Source of the DNA: Bathynomus jamesi
Lineage: Eukaryota; Arthropoda; Malacostraca; Isopoda; Cirolanidae
Direction of reading: 5' to 3'
Assembly: GCA_023014485.1 (NCBI GenBank)
Contig: JAJOZX010005780.1
Location: 1-64,000 of the forward strand
DNA length: 64,000 nucleotides
The notes beneath the pieces are model-generated. The model was not told the DNA's origin. It saw only the letters and a program-made list of their open reading frames with translations, and did not search any database. Shown here one piece after another: positions 51,850-63,800 of the stretch; within the stretch, counting starts at the first letter, position 1, and each line of letters opens with the position of its first letter. A program made the translations under genes and the position numbers.

Positions 51850-53190
51850 AAAAGTACATTTGTAATTCTTTACAAAGCGTCATGTTCGTTCACAAATTAA
51901 TTAATTTATAACAATGCAGTAAAAAACTAAAAAAAAAAATTTAAAGATTAAAAACAAACAATTTAAAATGTGACTTTTAAAAGTCCTCATTTTATTACCT
52001 TCCGATATGTTTTCTGACCTTCACCTTCAGTATTAGCCGTCACTCTTATTCAGACCAGTTTTAGAGAGGTCTGATAATGACATACAATCTACAGGGAGAT
52101 TACGTTAATCGTACAAATGGGATTTGTGCTGCTTTATTTATAATAATATAATATGACCTTCGGAATTTCCCTACTTTTCGTAGAAAATGGAAGGCAATTA
52201 AAATGTATGGATGGTATGGCTGTGTTTTGACGCTTACCTTTGGTAGAATATTTTCTAAGCTTGCAAAGCGATGTTTTGAAGGATGTGGAGAACAAATCAG
52301 GGTTGTAAGGCTGTGTTTGCAATAATAAGTAGGCTATATATATATTTATATAACAGAGGTAAATGTAAAGTATTAATTTTCCTTTAATTAGGTTAATAAT
52401 ACTAATTTTAATTACAAAAATCTTAGTCATAAGTTAGGAAGCATAAACTTAATAAGACTACTAGGTCCCATACTTTTACATAACAGAAAAAATGTTGAAC
52501 TCGACTCAATGCGGTTAGTTCACATACATTGGTCTGCACATATTTTAGGTCTGAAGCCAGTCTTAGCAATAGGGAGCTGGGTGCAGTGACGAAACCTGTT
52601 GTACCTAATTTGCTTGGTCTAATTCAGTTCTCCCTCCAAAGGAGACATTTTTACCGGTTGGTAGTTACTTACTGCTTGCTTCAGTGACCGCTGGTGGAGA
52701 AAGGATGTAAAACAGATCAACCAAGCAACTTCTCCACATTTGTCAGCATTGGCGAAACATGTAATGCTATATTTCCTAAGTATACAAGAGTGGTTACCAA
52801 AGTTACAGGAAGACGACACTTTTAAAAAATACATTTCTTATAAGATAAAATCAATTACTACAAAATGATGTTTCTAAAGCAATTCTTCCTTACTGTCCGT
52901 TGAGTTGCTTTCAGATTCACAATTTCCATGTAAATAAAACAAAAATACTTGCCTGGCAAGGTAAGATGCCAGTTGTTGATTGTTGAAAATATTTTGTATA
53001 TAATAACGATCTCCTCTGAAATAGATCAATTATTTGGCCTTTTATTGACCTACATGTAATTTTAAAAGTCATAATTATTTTTACTAGCAACAACTGACAA
53101 CTGTAGACTGCGTGGCAATCTTCCAAGATTCTTGACTTCATGTTTTTTATCCAGTATGTTTTCCTTATTATTAACATCACATAAATCTTG
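51850..53190. other. Non-coding, nothing recognised
   Basis: AT-rich; short frames on the minus strand look random. No repeat border identified. Confidence 0.4.
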
Positions 53191-53194
53191 TGGG

Positions 53195-53300
53195 GGATGT
53201 TTAACCTCCTTCGCAACATCTAAAGTCATATAACAGAGGGAACCTACAGTTTACGTGGGATCCGAACTGCGGGTTGCTACATAATTTGGGCCCAGAGAAC

Positions 53301-53302
<2 letters not shown>
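53195..53302 (-). mobile_element. 5S SINE, 3' part only
   Basis: Minus strand: AATTATGTAGCAACCCGCAG, TTCGGATCCCACGTAAACTG, then GATGTTGCGAAGGAGG. It matches the body of the 5S SINE copies; the 5S head is missing, cut by the (TA)n and HW2. Confidence 0.65.
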
Positions 53303-53333
<31 letters not shown>

Positions 53334-56121
53334 CCCGATTCAGACCAAATAATTGGCATTTTGACCTTTAAAAGACCCATTAATGCTAGAAATTACATAC
53401 ACATTGTTTCCAATCTGTTAGTAGGAAGCCCCAGAGCCACGTTAAGGTCGATTGGAATCTCTGGAGTTTTTTTTTTTATTTTTTTAGTTTTTTCTAGTTT
53501 TTTATGGTTTTTTTTAGGTTTTTAAATTTTTTTTTACTTCTTTTGTATTTTTAATTTATATATATATATAATTTTTTTTTATGAAAAATTGCATAAATCC
53601 CCTTTTTTAATAAAAAATTGCATTAATCCCCCTTTTAAACTAATAATTACCTAGTAATTACGAAGATTCTTTTTTTTTTCCTTTTAAATTTGTGGTTTGA
53701 ATTTTAGCTGAAGCTGAGCTTCATCTTTAACTGTAGGAGCCAGATCAGTTATAAGCTTAATAGCCCTTTCAGCATAATCATTGACAACCTTCAAATTACC
53801 CATTTCATTATAGTTTGGATGTGAGCACCATTCTCCCACTGGCTTTGACAACCAACAACTTTCTAAATTCATGATTTTAAAAGATTTTCCATGAATTAGG
53901 TCCTATCAAATCCATTAGATGTATATCTGGGTGTAGTTCTGGAACTTCTGGCTTTCCTATAATAATTTCATCTGGAACTTCAGTTCCTAATAAACGAGCT
54001 GCGATACTTGCTTTTGTATTCTCATCTAAAGTTTTACTAAAAAGAGATAAAACTACAAGTTCTTGACTTAAATACCACTTGTGTCTTAAGAATGCATCTA
54101 CTGCAGCAATAGAAACTTCTGGATCTACTTCCTGCCAGACATTAACTAATTGCTTATAAAATCGCAGGTCATTGAGTGGTGCTTCTGCAGCTAATGGGGG
54201 TTTAGCCAATAAGGGCCATAAACTAAAGATGTAAACTTGACAAATCTTCCAAATGATTCTTTTACTTCTGGTTCATAGTTAAGCTGATCTCTAAATAAGA
54301 CAAGTTTATTTGAATACAGCTGAGGTGCCATGAATCTAGCTCCTGGTTTACGAAGATGTATCTTTGAAGGCCTGTGCCCCAACAATAAACAGTTTAATTC
54401 TAAATATTCAAGTAATCATCTCTGAAATAATTTTTGTTCTCTAATAAAGAATTATAAATTATATTTGCACTTTCTTTAATATCCATCAACAAAGGCTCAG
54501 TTATATTTATTTCTTTAGTTTGGGATAATGTTTTTTGGACCAGCTTTTCGAAAATTCTTCAAATATGGGATAATCGGGACCAGTGCTTTTTCCAAAGATG
54601 CATTGCCAAACAGATTTTACAATAAGTTCGCCAATGTGGTGACGGCATGCTAAATATAATAAGGGTCTATTCAGATTTCTTTCTATATAAATGCAAGCTC
54701 CTTTGTTAATACCTGTATTTGAGGCCGTCGTGTCAAATGACATACCTCTCACCTTTCCTGTGACCTGCCAATCTGTAAGGAGCTTGAATGTAGCTTTAGA
54801 CATTTGTTCACCAGTAGCATTTTGAATAATAGGTATCCCCAAAATTTTATCAATATCAGGAGATCCAGTAGCAGCAACAGCAAGCCTCTCTTAGCCTAAA
54901 ATCTGTTTTGAATCCCAATGGACAAGAAGATGTTTTATATTGGTATTTTGAAATAATTCTTTGACTTCATTTTCAGTTTTTACCTCTATTTTCTTGTGTT
55001 GCTGTATGAGTAGATGTTTTTGAAACTGCATAATCGTTTAGGTCTCCACCGCCGCTCTAATTAAAGCAGAAATTATTAATGTAGCTGTTCTAACAATACA
55101 TTTCCTCTGTCTATAACACTGGCTACAATAGACTCTTTAAGTACATTTCAGGTAGGTAGATAGGCTTTTGTTCTTTAGTTGTTTTTAGTCTTTTATTGAG
55201 GTAATCATAATCGTTAGAACTATCTCCCTCACATTCTAATTCCTCTATTTTCACTTTAGATGGTTTGCTTATTCTCTCTTGTTCTTTCTGACGTAAACGT
55301 TCATTGGTTGCTAGTCTTTTTATTTTATTTTTTATTCTTTGCTCTGAAATCTTATCTCTTGAACCCAGTGTAACTTTATATCCCTCTCTCAGCATCTTTA
55401 AAAACTCCAGATCTTCCTCAACTTCAGCTTTCCCTAGCTTTTTTGAAAGAATTTTTTCAGGAAATGGGTGAGCGACATCAAATATTGTTTCAAGTTTTTC
55501 ATAAAATTTGTTACTGAACTTAGGTGCTCTTCAGTTTTTCTATATTTATGTTTTGTTAGAACATACCATTCCTGGTGCAACTTAAGAAGTGTTTTAACAG
55601 CATATTGTCTGCTACCAGTAGGTAAATTGCATTTATTCCAAAAGGAGAACACATGGTCTATTACCATGCCAGCTTGATGACTTCCAAGTTTTCCTTTAAC
55701 AAGGGACTGATTATAATCAGGATTGCAAGCCTTAATATGATGGAAATATTTGAGTACTTGCTTGTTGGTTGGAACAGCTGTAGTCGTTATGGAGGCTATA
55801 GGTTGACCGAGAAAGGGAATTTCTATTTTGCTTCTAGTTAATGGTTTGCTTAGAGCCATTTTATCAATTTAAATAGGTATTATGGTACCTAGATTTAGAA
55901 ATTCCTGAAAAAAGTTAGATTAGTTAGTAAAAATCGCTAAAACTATGAAATAAGGGGGCTAAATTGGGCCCTGTGGGGCCCACATTTAGCATTGACATTT
56001 ATAAAGCTAGTATACATTACCAGAAATGCATATAGAGTGGTAAATGTGTTTTACTTTTAATTAAAATAGTATATTTTACTAGAAAATGCCAAAAAATGCC
56101 AATTTTTTGGTCTGAATCGGG
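53334..56121 (-). mobile_element. HW2: second transposon of the unnamed DDE-like family
   Basis: Inverted ends CCCGATTCAGACCAAATAAT at 53334 and, on the minus strand from 56121, CCCGATTCAGACCAAAAAAT, both going on to TTGGCATTTT: about 28 bp with one mismatch. The 2.8 kb interior has one decayed gene on the minus strand. Ends differ wholly from those of HW1 although the proteins are related. Confidence 0.75.
53684..55859 (-). pseudogene. HW2 transposase-like pseudogene
   Basis: Starts MALSKPLTRSKIEIPFLGQP at 55859. Blocks in order, in several frames: TNKQVLKYFHHIKACNPDYN, WNKCNLPTGSRQYAVKTLLK, IFDVAHPFPEKI, EDLEFLKMLREGYKVTLGS, HWDSK (near 54915), MSFDTTASNTGINKGACIYI (54710-54745, second Asp intact), YLACRHHIGELIVKSVWQ, HLRKPGARFMAPQLYSNK, FLRHKWYLSQELVVLSLF, and NDYAERAIKLITDLAPTVKD near the end. 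The last block supplies a Glu that could complete an Asp-Asp-Glu set; this is inference. At least five frameshifts or stops. It is homologous over its whole length to HW1 and fills in parts HW1 has lost. Confidence 0.68.
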
Positions 56122-56503
56122 ATGTAAAATGTTAACCGCTGGGGATGCATGAATGTTTTAGATAGGACTTTAAAAACTTATGTGAGCATTCTTAGTAACC
56201 CACTTCACGATATTATATCGGTTAATGCTGTACCTGACCACTTTGGGTTTAACGGACACCCTAATATATATATGGTGATAATGATAATTTTTGGCATCAC
56301 AAATCCCATAAAAAGGTATTATTAAACAATAAATTTAAAAACTAAAAAGAAAAAAATCACTGAGGACTAAAAAAGAAATAGGAGTAATAAACGTAATTAA
56401 ACGAGTAATAATAAAATTAACAACAACTACCCAAAGTTAATACTAAAAAATTGAAATAAAAAAGTACATGTAATGGAAAAGCCAATGTAGATGTTAAATG
56501 GAG

Positions 56504-57180
56504 CTATAGACAAACACTTTCACAGTAAGAAGTCCATAGTCTAGAAGACATAAAGCAGGACTGATGAATAGCTTGGACAAATGGATTGTGCGCGTTTTTA
56601 ATTCTTCGCATTAAACTGTATTGAACACGTTTTGTTACCTCAGGGACGCTCGAAACGTTGCGGTCAGTGAACATTTGAGATGTTGAGAATCTTGGAGTTA
56701 ACTTATGCAACAGTCTAAAAGATCTGTTATAAATCAAATGTAGGATTCTGCAAAAACCTTTTTATAACTAACCCACAGTTGCTGCCCATAAATATTAGTA
56801 CAGAAAGTACGAAAAGTCTTTAGCTTCCTCGTACAGAATTTGAAGTTCCTTATCATCATGTTTGCCTTGGTACAGTAACTTCAATATTGTTTCCTTTATG
56901 TCTGAGCCGCCACTCAAGGAGCTGATGATAATTTAACCCAGATACTTAAATTCTTGTACTTGCTCTGTGGTTTGTCCCTCACTTTGAAAATAATATTAGC
57001 AGTCTGGTGTAAGCTTTTAGGATGAAATTAAAAGTGTCATGGTTCTGTGAATATGATTCGCATATCCCTAAAATAAGATGATCCAGACCTTTAACCGAAG
57101 ACTTATTAACACCGTATCATCGTCATAGACCAGTTTATTGCTTCATTAAGGGAAGTGATTAATTCATCAATATACACATT
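56504..57180 (-). pseudogene. Non-LTR RT fragment (LINE-Z)
   Basis: Minus strand: ISLRLKVWIIL and the region before it match 'YADDMVLISPSVKGL' in worn form, EFKYLG-like EFKYLG/N block near 56930, then an intact end MIYNRSFRLLHKLTPRFSTS through SSRLWTSYCESVCL, stop at 56504. The same C-terminus is at 63420-63653, so both belong to one LINE family. Confidence 0.65.
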
Positions 57181-57854
57181 AAGCATATATATATATATAT
57201 ATATATAGTGTGTGTGGGTGTGTGTGTGTGTATTGTGTGTGTGTATATATATAATTTTTTTTTTAGTCCAAGGCTTTGTTAAATTTTCTCGCCAAACAAT
57301 TTTCGAAGCGGAAATGTGGCCATTTTATTTATTTTTTTTTCTGTTGATTAAATTTATTTTGTTTCCTGAGAGTTATTGAATTAATAAACAGCTCAGTAAT
57401 TAAGGTCATTTAAAAAAAAATAAGGTTAATAATCTATTCATATATAATTTCGCTAAGTTAAATCTCGTTTTTGTGTCCTGTAGACTTTACTTTCGGGATT
57501 TTTTTTTCATTGTTTACTCACCTCATTCACTGTTTTGCTATTCACAATTAATCATATATACTGAATTTAGCGAAAGGTAGAGCTAATATTCCTTTACAAT
57601 AATAATATTTCTCTTCATGAAACTTAAAACAAAATAAATATTCCCTTAAGTGCTAAACTCCATTTTGTGGAACACAAATATAAATTATTTCTCTTCTACA
57701 GTTCAAGCGCGTAAAAGTGTTCTTTGCCGATATGAGAATTGTTACTTAATTGCAAATAATTATGGACGTATTTACTTCATTATAATTTATTTACGAATAT
57801 CAAATATACATACAATATACACGGTAGCAGCATGTTACTTCATCTGGTACTTTT

Positions 57855-59260
57855 CCTTCTTGCTGTAAGTTCGCTTTCATTCAGCCTGTCCCAAAGAAGG
57901 GTGACCACTCTCAACCCTCCAACCATCGTCCAATTGCTTTGATTTCTTGCCTTTCCAAAGTTTTTGAATTTATCTTTAATAGGAAGATTCTTAAACACCT
58001 TTCTTCTCACACTCTTCTTTCAGATCGTCGACTTTTGGTCATCCTCCTTTCGGGATTTCGGTGAAATTTTTGCTATTGCGTAGACATATCAGAAGCTTTT
58101 GATAGTGTCTGACACAAATCTTTAATTTTCAAACTGCTCTCCTTCGGTTTCTATCCTTCTATCTGTGCCTTCATCTCTAATTTCCTTTCTGGCCAATCTA
58201 TAGCTGCGGTTGTAGATGGCCACTGTTCTTCTCCTAAAGCTATTAACAGTGGTGTTCCTCAGGGTTCTCTCCTGTTACCCACTCTTTTCCTTTTATTTAT
58301 TAATGATCTTTTAATTCGCACTTACTGTCCTATTCACTCCTATGCCGATGATTCCACTCTTCATTTCTCCACCCGCTTCCCAAAGCGTCCCTCACAGCAG
58401 TCGCTTCATGATTCGCGTGAGGCAGCTATGGGGCACCTGACCTCTGATCTTTCTGCTATATCTGATTGGGGCAGAGAAAACCTTGTGGCTTTCAATGCCT
58501 CAGAAACTCAGTTCCTCCATCTGTATACTCAACACAATCTTCCACACGACTATCCCCTTACCTTCAACAACACACAAATCAATCCTTCCTCTTCTCTTAA
58601 CATTCTTGGTGTTTCCTTTTCTTATGATCTTTCCTGGAAAGATCACATATACTCCCTTTCTAAAACAGCTTCAAGAGGTTAGGTGTGCCGTATCGCCTCC
58701 GTGGTTTCCTCACCCCCACTCAGTTACTGTCTCTGTACAGGGGTCTTGTTCACCCCTGTATGGAGTATGCTTCTCATGTGTGAAGTGGTTCAACTCGCAC
58801 AGCTGTATTTGACCGGGTGGAATCCAAGGCTTTTCGTCTCATCAATTCCCTACCTCTTACCGATTGTCTTCAATCTCTCTCTCTCTTCGCCGCAATGTTG
58901 CCTCACTCTCTCTTTACTATCGCTATCATAACGGACATTGCTCTTCTAAACTCTAACTGCATGCCTCCTCCTTTAAGGAGAGCACGCAGTACCAGACTTT
59001 CCACACTTTCTCATTCCTATTCTGTCTAACTATCTAATGCAATGGTTAATTGGTATTTTCAGTCTTTCATCTACTCAACCAGTGAACTCTGGAACAATTT
59101 GCCTGAATCCATCTTTCCTCCTGCCTATGAACTCTCATCTTTCAAACGCAGTGTCTAGACATCTCGAAAACCCAGACCTTGATTTTGGCTCTCTTCTTCT
59201 TGTATGGGAGGGGCGCTTTTGCGGACATTTGCTCTTGGCCCCTCCTTCCTGCATAAAAAA
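57855..59260 (+). pseudogene. Jockey-like LINE reverse transcriptase
   Basis: Blocks: VPKKGDHSQPSNHRPIALIS, SGVPQGSLLLPTLFLLFIND, HSYADDSTLH (active site, about 58340), LTSDLSAISDWGRENLVAFN, ASETQFLHLYTQHNLP, SSSLNILGVSFSYDLSWKDH, PCMEYASHVW, RVESKAFRLINSLPLTD, RNVASLSLYYRYHNGHCSS, TRLSTLSHSYSV and SELWNNLPESIFPPAYELSS. A stop at 58680 and several frameshifts. This RT type is common in crustacean and other arthropod genomes from memory. The N-terminal endonuclease part is absent. Confidence 0.82.
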
Positions 59261-59809
59261 AAAACAAATACCAGTACTTCTCCCTACGATAGCGGAAAAG
59301 TACCCAAATACCAATTAGTTTTGCGCTTTGGAAGTGAATAGAGAATATAAAAGTTCTCAGTAAAACGACACAAAAATTTTGTTATAAGAGTATAATTGTG
59401 TTGGAATCATAAAATCGGAATTTATTAATGAACACAAAATTACAGTTCGTAATGTATAACTGTAAGTTAGGTTTAATAAATGGATTATAAAAGGTAGGAA
59501 ATAGACATATTCTGAATTTGGACAAGAGTACGTGACATGAACCACGAAGCCCGGTTTTCTGAGACATGTCCCGGTTTCCAGACAGCTGTCCCGGTCTTTT
59601 ATTTATATACTATGCGAATGTGAAACTACAAGGTCCGTGCTAGTGTCTCCGAGCAACTGATACAATGAGAAAACGGACATAAGGTGTGTATTATTATATT
59701 TAGTATTCATTTACTCTGTTAAAAAGCGTTTTCAAAATAAGCCTATAGGCTATAGGACATAGATCCGCCCCTGTCCCGCTTTTTCAAAGCACAAATCTGG
59801 ACACCCTAA

Positions 59810-60348
59810 AGGCCGCCGCACAACGAAAGCCACGCTAGCCACGGCACGCACACCCGCCACGTGGCTCAGCATCCTTCTAATGATTTTCAACGAAGCAACT
59901 CACACCGAAGCCCACACTAGCTACACCATGTGTCAGCCATCCGCGGCCACGTGACTCGCGTTCGCTCCCTGAGCGATATTCTGAGACGTGTCTTTGGCTG
60001 CGCATGCTCAGTTCGTCTTCGTAGTAGGTGAAGCTTATCTCATTCCCACTGGCGGAAGTGGTTCAATCAGTCGCACTCATTCATTCATTCCCCATCCGCC
60101 CCGTTTCGCACCAATTTTGCAGTGGAAGAGTTGATTGAAGAAGTCAGACGGTACCTATGCCTTTGACATTAGGAAAGAAGAGTACAGGGAATACACAGAA
60201 AAGATAATTGTTGGAAGGAAATTGCTACCAAATTAGGTCGGATGGATACTGGCGGCGTTGCCCGGCCACGCGTCTTTTGGTGCGAGGACCGCGTAGCGTG
60301 GCTGTCGTGCGTGGCGTGGCTAGCGTGGCTTTCGGAGTGCGGCGGCCT
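59810..60348. mobile_element. PIF/Harbinger-type MITE (539 bp)
   Basis: Ends AGGCCGCCGCACAACGAAAG and, on the minus strand, AGGCCGCCGCACTCCGAAAG go on as inverted repeats for about 40 bp (GCCACGCTAGCCACG). Flanked by TAA at 59807-59809 and 60349-60351, the PIF/Harbinger target. It keeps a scrap of the accessory MADF gene. Confidence 0.85.
60122..60245 (+). pseudogene. MADF-domain remnant
   Basis: VEELIEEVRRY, then (frameshifted) KEEYREYTEKDNCWKEIATK and LGRMD. This is the core of a MADF/Myb-like DNA-binding domain, such as the accessory protein of Harbinger elements has. It lies within the MITE, which fits an internally deleted Harbinger. Confidence 0.6.
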
Positions 60349-60351
60349 TAA

Positions 60352-61150
60352 GCCAGAACAACCGGTTTCGCTTGATTCATACTCGTATTCATGTTCAGTC
60401 AATCAGGTATAGGTTTGTTATCACGTGATACCCTCCTCTAGTCTTGCTAAATCATGTCCTCCAAGATAGGTTAGTTGTCAGATAGTATCAAAACTATATA
60501 AGTAAGAGATTTAATATCAGAAAATGGGCCAATAAAGTTAGTTGAATACTGTAGAATAGGTGGGAAATTATGCAAATTATCGAAATCATGTATTAATTAC
60601 TGTTTTTAAGTTTTAGGTTCGTAGGTAATTAAAAGACAAATACAGTAACATGGCAAGCGAGATTGGAACAGCAAAATCTGCTCGATGAGAAAGGTAGCGC
60701 ATCGCAAAGAAAACAGAGTCATTGGAAGCAGTTTGCATCTTAAATCATTTTGCTGTCGCTTGTTAATTTTACGCCAATTCCTCTATTGAAGCCCGTGGAA
60801 AATAGGGCTTCTATTTAAGATGAATTAAGAACAGTAAATTCAATGCATTACACCTGACGCCTTATACTTTTATTCATGTCAGGCGCGAGGCTACATCGTT
60901 TTGAAGGCCTACTTGATTTTCGGGGAAGGCTTAACCTTGTATTTTGAATTATATAACGTAAACGTAAAGGTAAAGTCAAAGTAATCTGTGACCATAAGAT
61001 TAAAAGTAAAAAAATATGCGTTTCGTAATAAAACAGTTTATATTAATGGGAAAAAGTTCAATTCTGAAGTTATTGTCACAAAGATAAAAAACATTAATTT
61101 ACTCATTTGTGGTTTTGTGGAATAGTTGAATTATAGTTAAAGCATCATTG
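60352..61150. other. Non-coding, nothing recognised
   Basis: AT-rich, no frame or repeat border that I can support. Confidence 0.4.
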
Positions 61151-62275
61151 GTCACGTTATCGGATCTTTTCAGCTTTGGCGTACCGCGGATTTTCGAACT
61201 GAAAAATTTTATACTAATAAATTTTATATTCTAATAACTTAAATGACATTATTTTCCTTGAGAAATATGCGCAACCTACGAAAAAAATTGCATTTATATG
61301 CGCACTAGTTTGCATGGCGCATGACCGTCATCTAGTTTACACCGCTCATGACGCCCGGATACGAGGTTGCTGTGCGGCCCCCGGTCAATTGAATGGCCGG
61401 TGGTTAGGTCAACTGTAGGTACTTATAGGTTATCTCCCCCCCCTCCACCAATTTTGACAGAATATTTTCGTTAAAACTAACGAAAATATCACGACTTAAC
61501 CTAACCTATTATCAAGGACGTACAGTTGATCTATTATTAATTATAACATTGTTTGTTTCTGGAATAGTATTTACTATTTACTAATACTGTAGATCAACTG
61601 TACGCCCTTGATAATTGGTTAGGTTAAGTCGTGATATTTTCGTTAGTTTTAACGAAAATATTCTGTCAAAATTGGTTGGGGGGGAGATAACCTACAAGTA
61701 CCCAACTGTACGCCCTTGACGATTAGTTAGGTTAAGTCGTGATATTTCCATTAAAACTAACGAAAATATCATGACTTAACCTAACCACTCGTCAAGGGCG
61801 TACAGTTGACCTAACCGGGCATTCAATTGACCAGGGGCAACTCACAAGTAGATAGATCACAGCACTGCATTATCACATGCTCACACTACAACAATAATAT
61901 TTAGACTAAACTAGGTCTAAGCAGGCAACAAATAAACATTAATAACAACAACAAAAATTACTGTTTATGCGAGTTCGTATGGAGAAAAAAGTATGCAAAT
62001 GAAGATTTATTTATTAAAATATTATTAAATATTGCAAATTTTAATAAATAAAGGATATTATCTGCGTTTTATTTTGTAAAACCCACTACATAATTTAGAT
62101 AACGGTCATGCGCCATGCAAACTAGTACGCATATAAATGCAATTTTTTTCGTATGTTGCGCACATTTCTCCATGAAAATAATGTCATTTTCGTTATTAGA
62201 ATATAAAAATTTATTAATATATTCCAGTTCGAAAATCTGCGGTACGCCAAACTGAAAAGAACCACGTTATCATCC
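61151..62275. mobile_element. Fold-back element with nested inverted repeats
   Basis: Outer arms 61151-61330 and 62102-62275 are inverted copies (shared: GCGTACCGC, AATGACATTATTTTC, ATTGCATTTATATGCG, ACTAGTTTGCATGGCGCATG). No coding capacity. Within it lie further inverted units (61404-61822). Confidence 0.75.
61404..61822. repeat. Nested inverted repeats of a GTCAACTGTACGCCCTTGA unit
   Basis: Unit 1 (61404-61530) and unit 2 (61588-61705) are inverted to each other; unit 3 (61707-61822) is itself a palindrome with the same ends (AACTGTACGCCCTTGACGA). A fragment is also at 49995-50045. Core words: TTTTCGTTAGTTTTAACGAA and GGTTAGGTTAAGTCGTGATA. Confidence 0.8.
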
Positions 62276-62445
62276 TTAGTGGGGATGAGTATACGTAGTG
62301 AAGGTGTCGTCACACACCAACCCACGGACTAGTCAATGGACGCTTTACCGAAACACCCCGGAACCCCGAACCCTTTATTTGTAAAATGCAATCTAAAATT
62401 ACTTCTGACACTCTTTGTGATTTGTTTAAGTTTAGGTTTTAATTT

Positions 62446-62735
62446 GGTAAATTCCTAGTTTCGAGGCGTCCTTCAAATCTTTATTGCACCTGCATAAAAG
62501 TTACACCATTGGATTGGAAATAATTTATTTATAAACGTTGTGAGGTGGAAAAAGAACCTAACTTAACTCGGGCATTATTCGATCTAACCCAGGCATTAAT
62601 AATAATAGGCTAGGTTAGGTTCTTTTTCCACCTCACAACGTTCATAAATAAAATATTTCCAATCCAATGGTGTAACTTTTATGTATGTGCAATAAAACTT
62701 TGAAAGACGCATCTAAACTAGGAATTTTAAACTCA
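62446..62735. repeat. Inverted repeat, arms about 115 bp
   Basis: Arms share AATTCCTAGTTT, AAAGTTACACCATTGGATTG and TGTGAGGTGGAAAAAGAACC. The loop has TAGGCTAGGTTAGGTT. The last 20 bases of the window (TTCCACCTCACAGTGTTCAT) begin a further copy of the arm. Confidence 0.85.
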
Positions 62736-62763
62736 CAATATTTTATTTGCAAAACTAGAAAAC

Positions 62764-63800
62764 AGGAAGATTCCCATGTACATATTAAATTTATTGAAAT
62801 TTTGGTATTCCCACCAATCTTTCACTGTTAGGTGGGACAATGTACTATCCGAGTGTTTTGGCTCCTCTTGCGGGGTGAGACAAGGCTCCTTGCTCTCCCC
62901 TATGCTGTTTAATGTGTATATTGACGGATTAATTGCTTCACTTAATGAGGCAACAGTGGGATGTTGTATAGATAATACAAGGATAAATAACTTAGTTTAT
63001 GCCGATTATATGGTGTTAATAAGTCCCTCTGTTAAAGGTCTGGGTCGGCTACTAAAAGCCTGCGAAGTGTATTCGCAGAAACATGATATTCTTTTTAATG
63101 TTATAAAAACTAAGGTTTTGCAATTTCATCCTAAAAGCTGTAATCAGCCAGCTGATATAAGGTTTAAAATGAATGGTGAAGTAATTGAGGAAGTACAAGA
63201 GTTTAAGTATTTAGATCAAACTATTACCAGCTCCTTGAGTGATGACTCGGATATAAGAAAACAATCTCGAAGCCCGTGTGCTAAAGCGAATATGACCATA
63301 AAGAACTTTCGATTCTGTACAAGTGAAGCTAAAGACACTCTTTCGTACTTTCTGCAGTAATGTATACGGACAGCAACTGTGGGTGAATTATAAAAAAAGG
63401 TTCTGGCAGAACTCTAAATTTGCTGTATAACAGGTCTTTTAGACTCTTACATAAATTACCCCCGAGATGCTCAGCTTCGCAAATGTTTGCTACCCGCAAT
63501 GTCCCGAGCTTCCCGGAGGTAACAAGACGTGCTCAATACAGTCTAATGCAAAGAATTAAAAAATCAACCAACCCGATCATCCAAGCTATCCATGAGTCCT
63601 GCCATTTATCCTCTAAGCTATGGACTTCTTGGTATGAAAACGTCTGTCTGTAGCTCCACTTAACTTCGACATTATTTCTAATCAGTTGTATATATTTCTA
63701 TCCTTAGTATATGAACTGTCATTGTATTAATAATATTCGTCATATGGACTATAGTCTGCCAATAAACCTTTTCATTTTCATTTTCATTTTCATTTTTAAA
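62764..63800 (+). pseudogene. LINE-Z reverse transcriptase, 3' half with tail
   Basis: FWYSHQSFTVRWDNVLSECF, then the RT block CGVRQGSLLSPMLFNVYIDG, NNLVYADYMVLISPSVKGLG (active site YADD changed to YADY), CEVYSQKHDILFN, MNGEVIEEVQEFKYLDQTIT, a stop at 63358-63360, frameshift, then MLYNRSFRLLHKLPPRCSAS to SSKLWTSWYENVCL at 63653. The 3' end has TTTTCA repeats (63769-63799), a simple-repeat LINE tail. The fragment at 56504-57180 is the same family. Confidence 0.8.

Noticed and set aside
52619..52834. 71-codon minus-strand frame
   Set aside because: No recognisable motif, no neighbours supporting it, and codon use like the surrounding AT-rich DNA.
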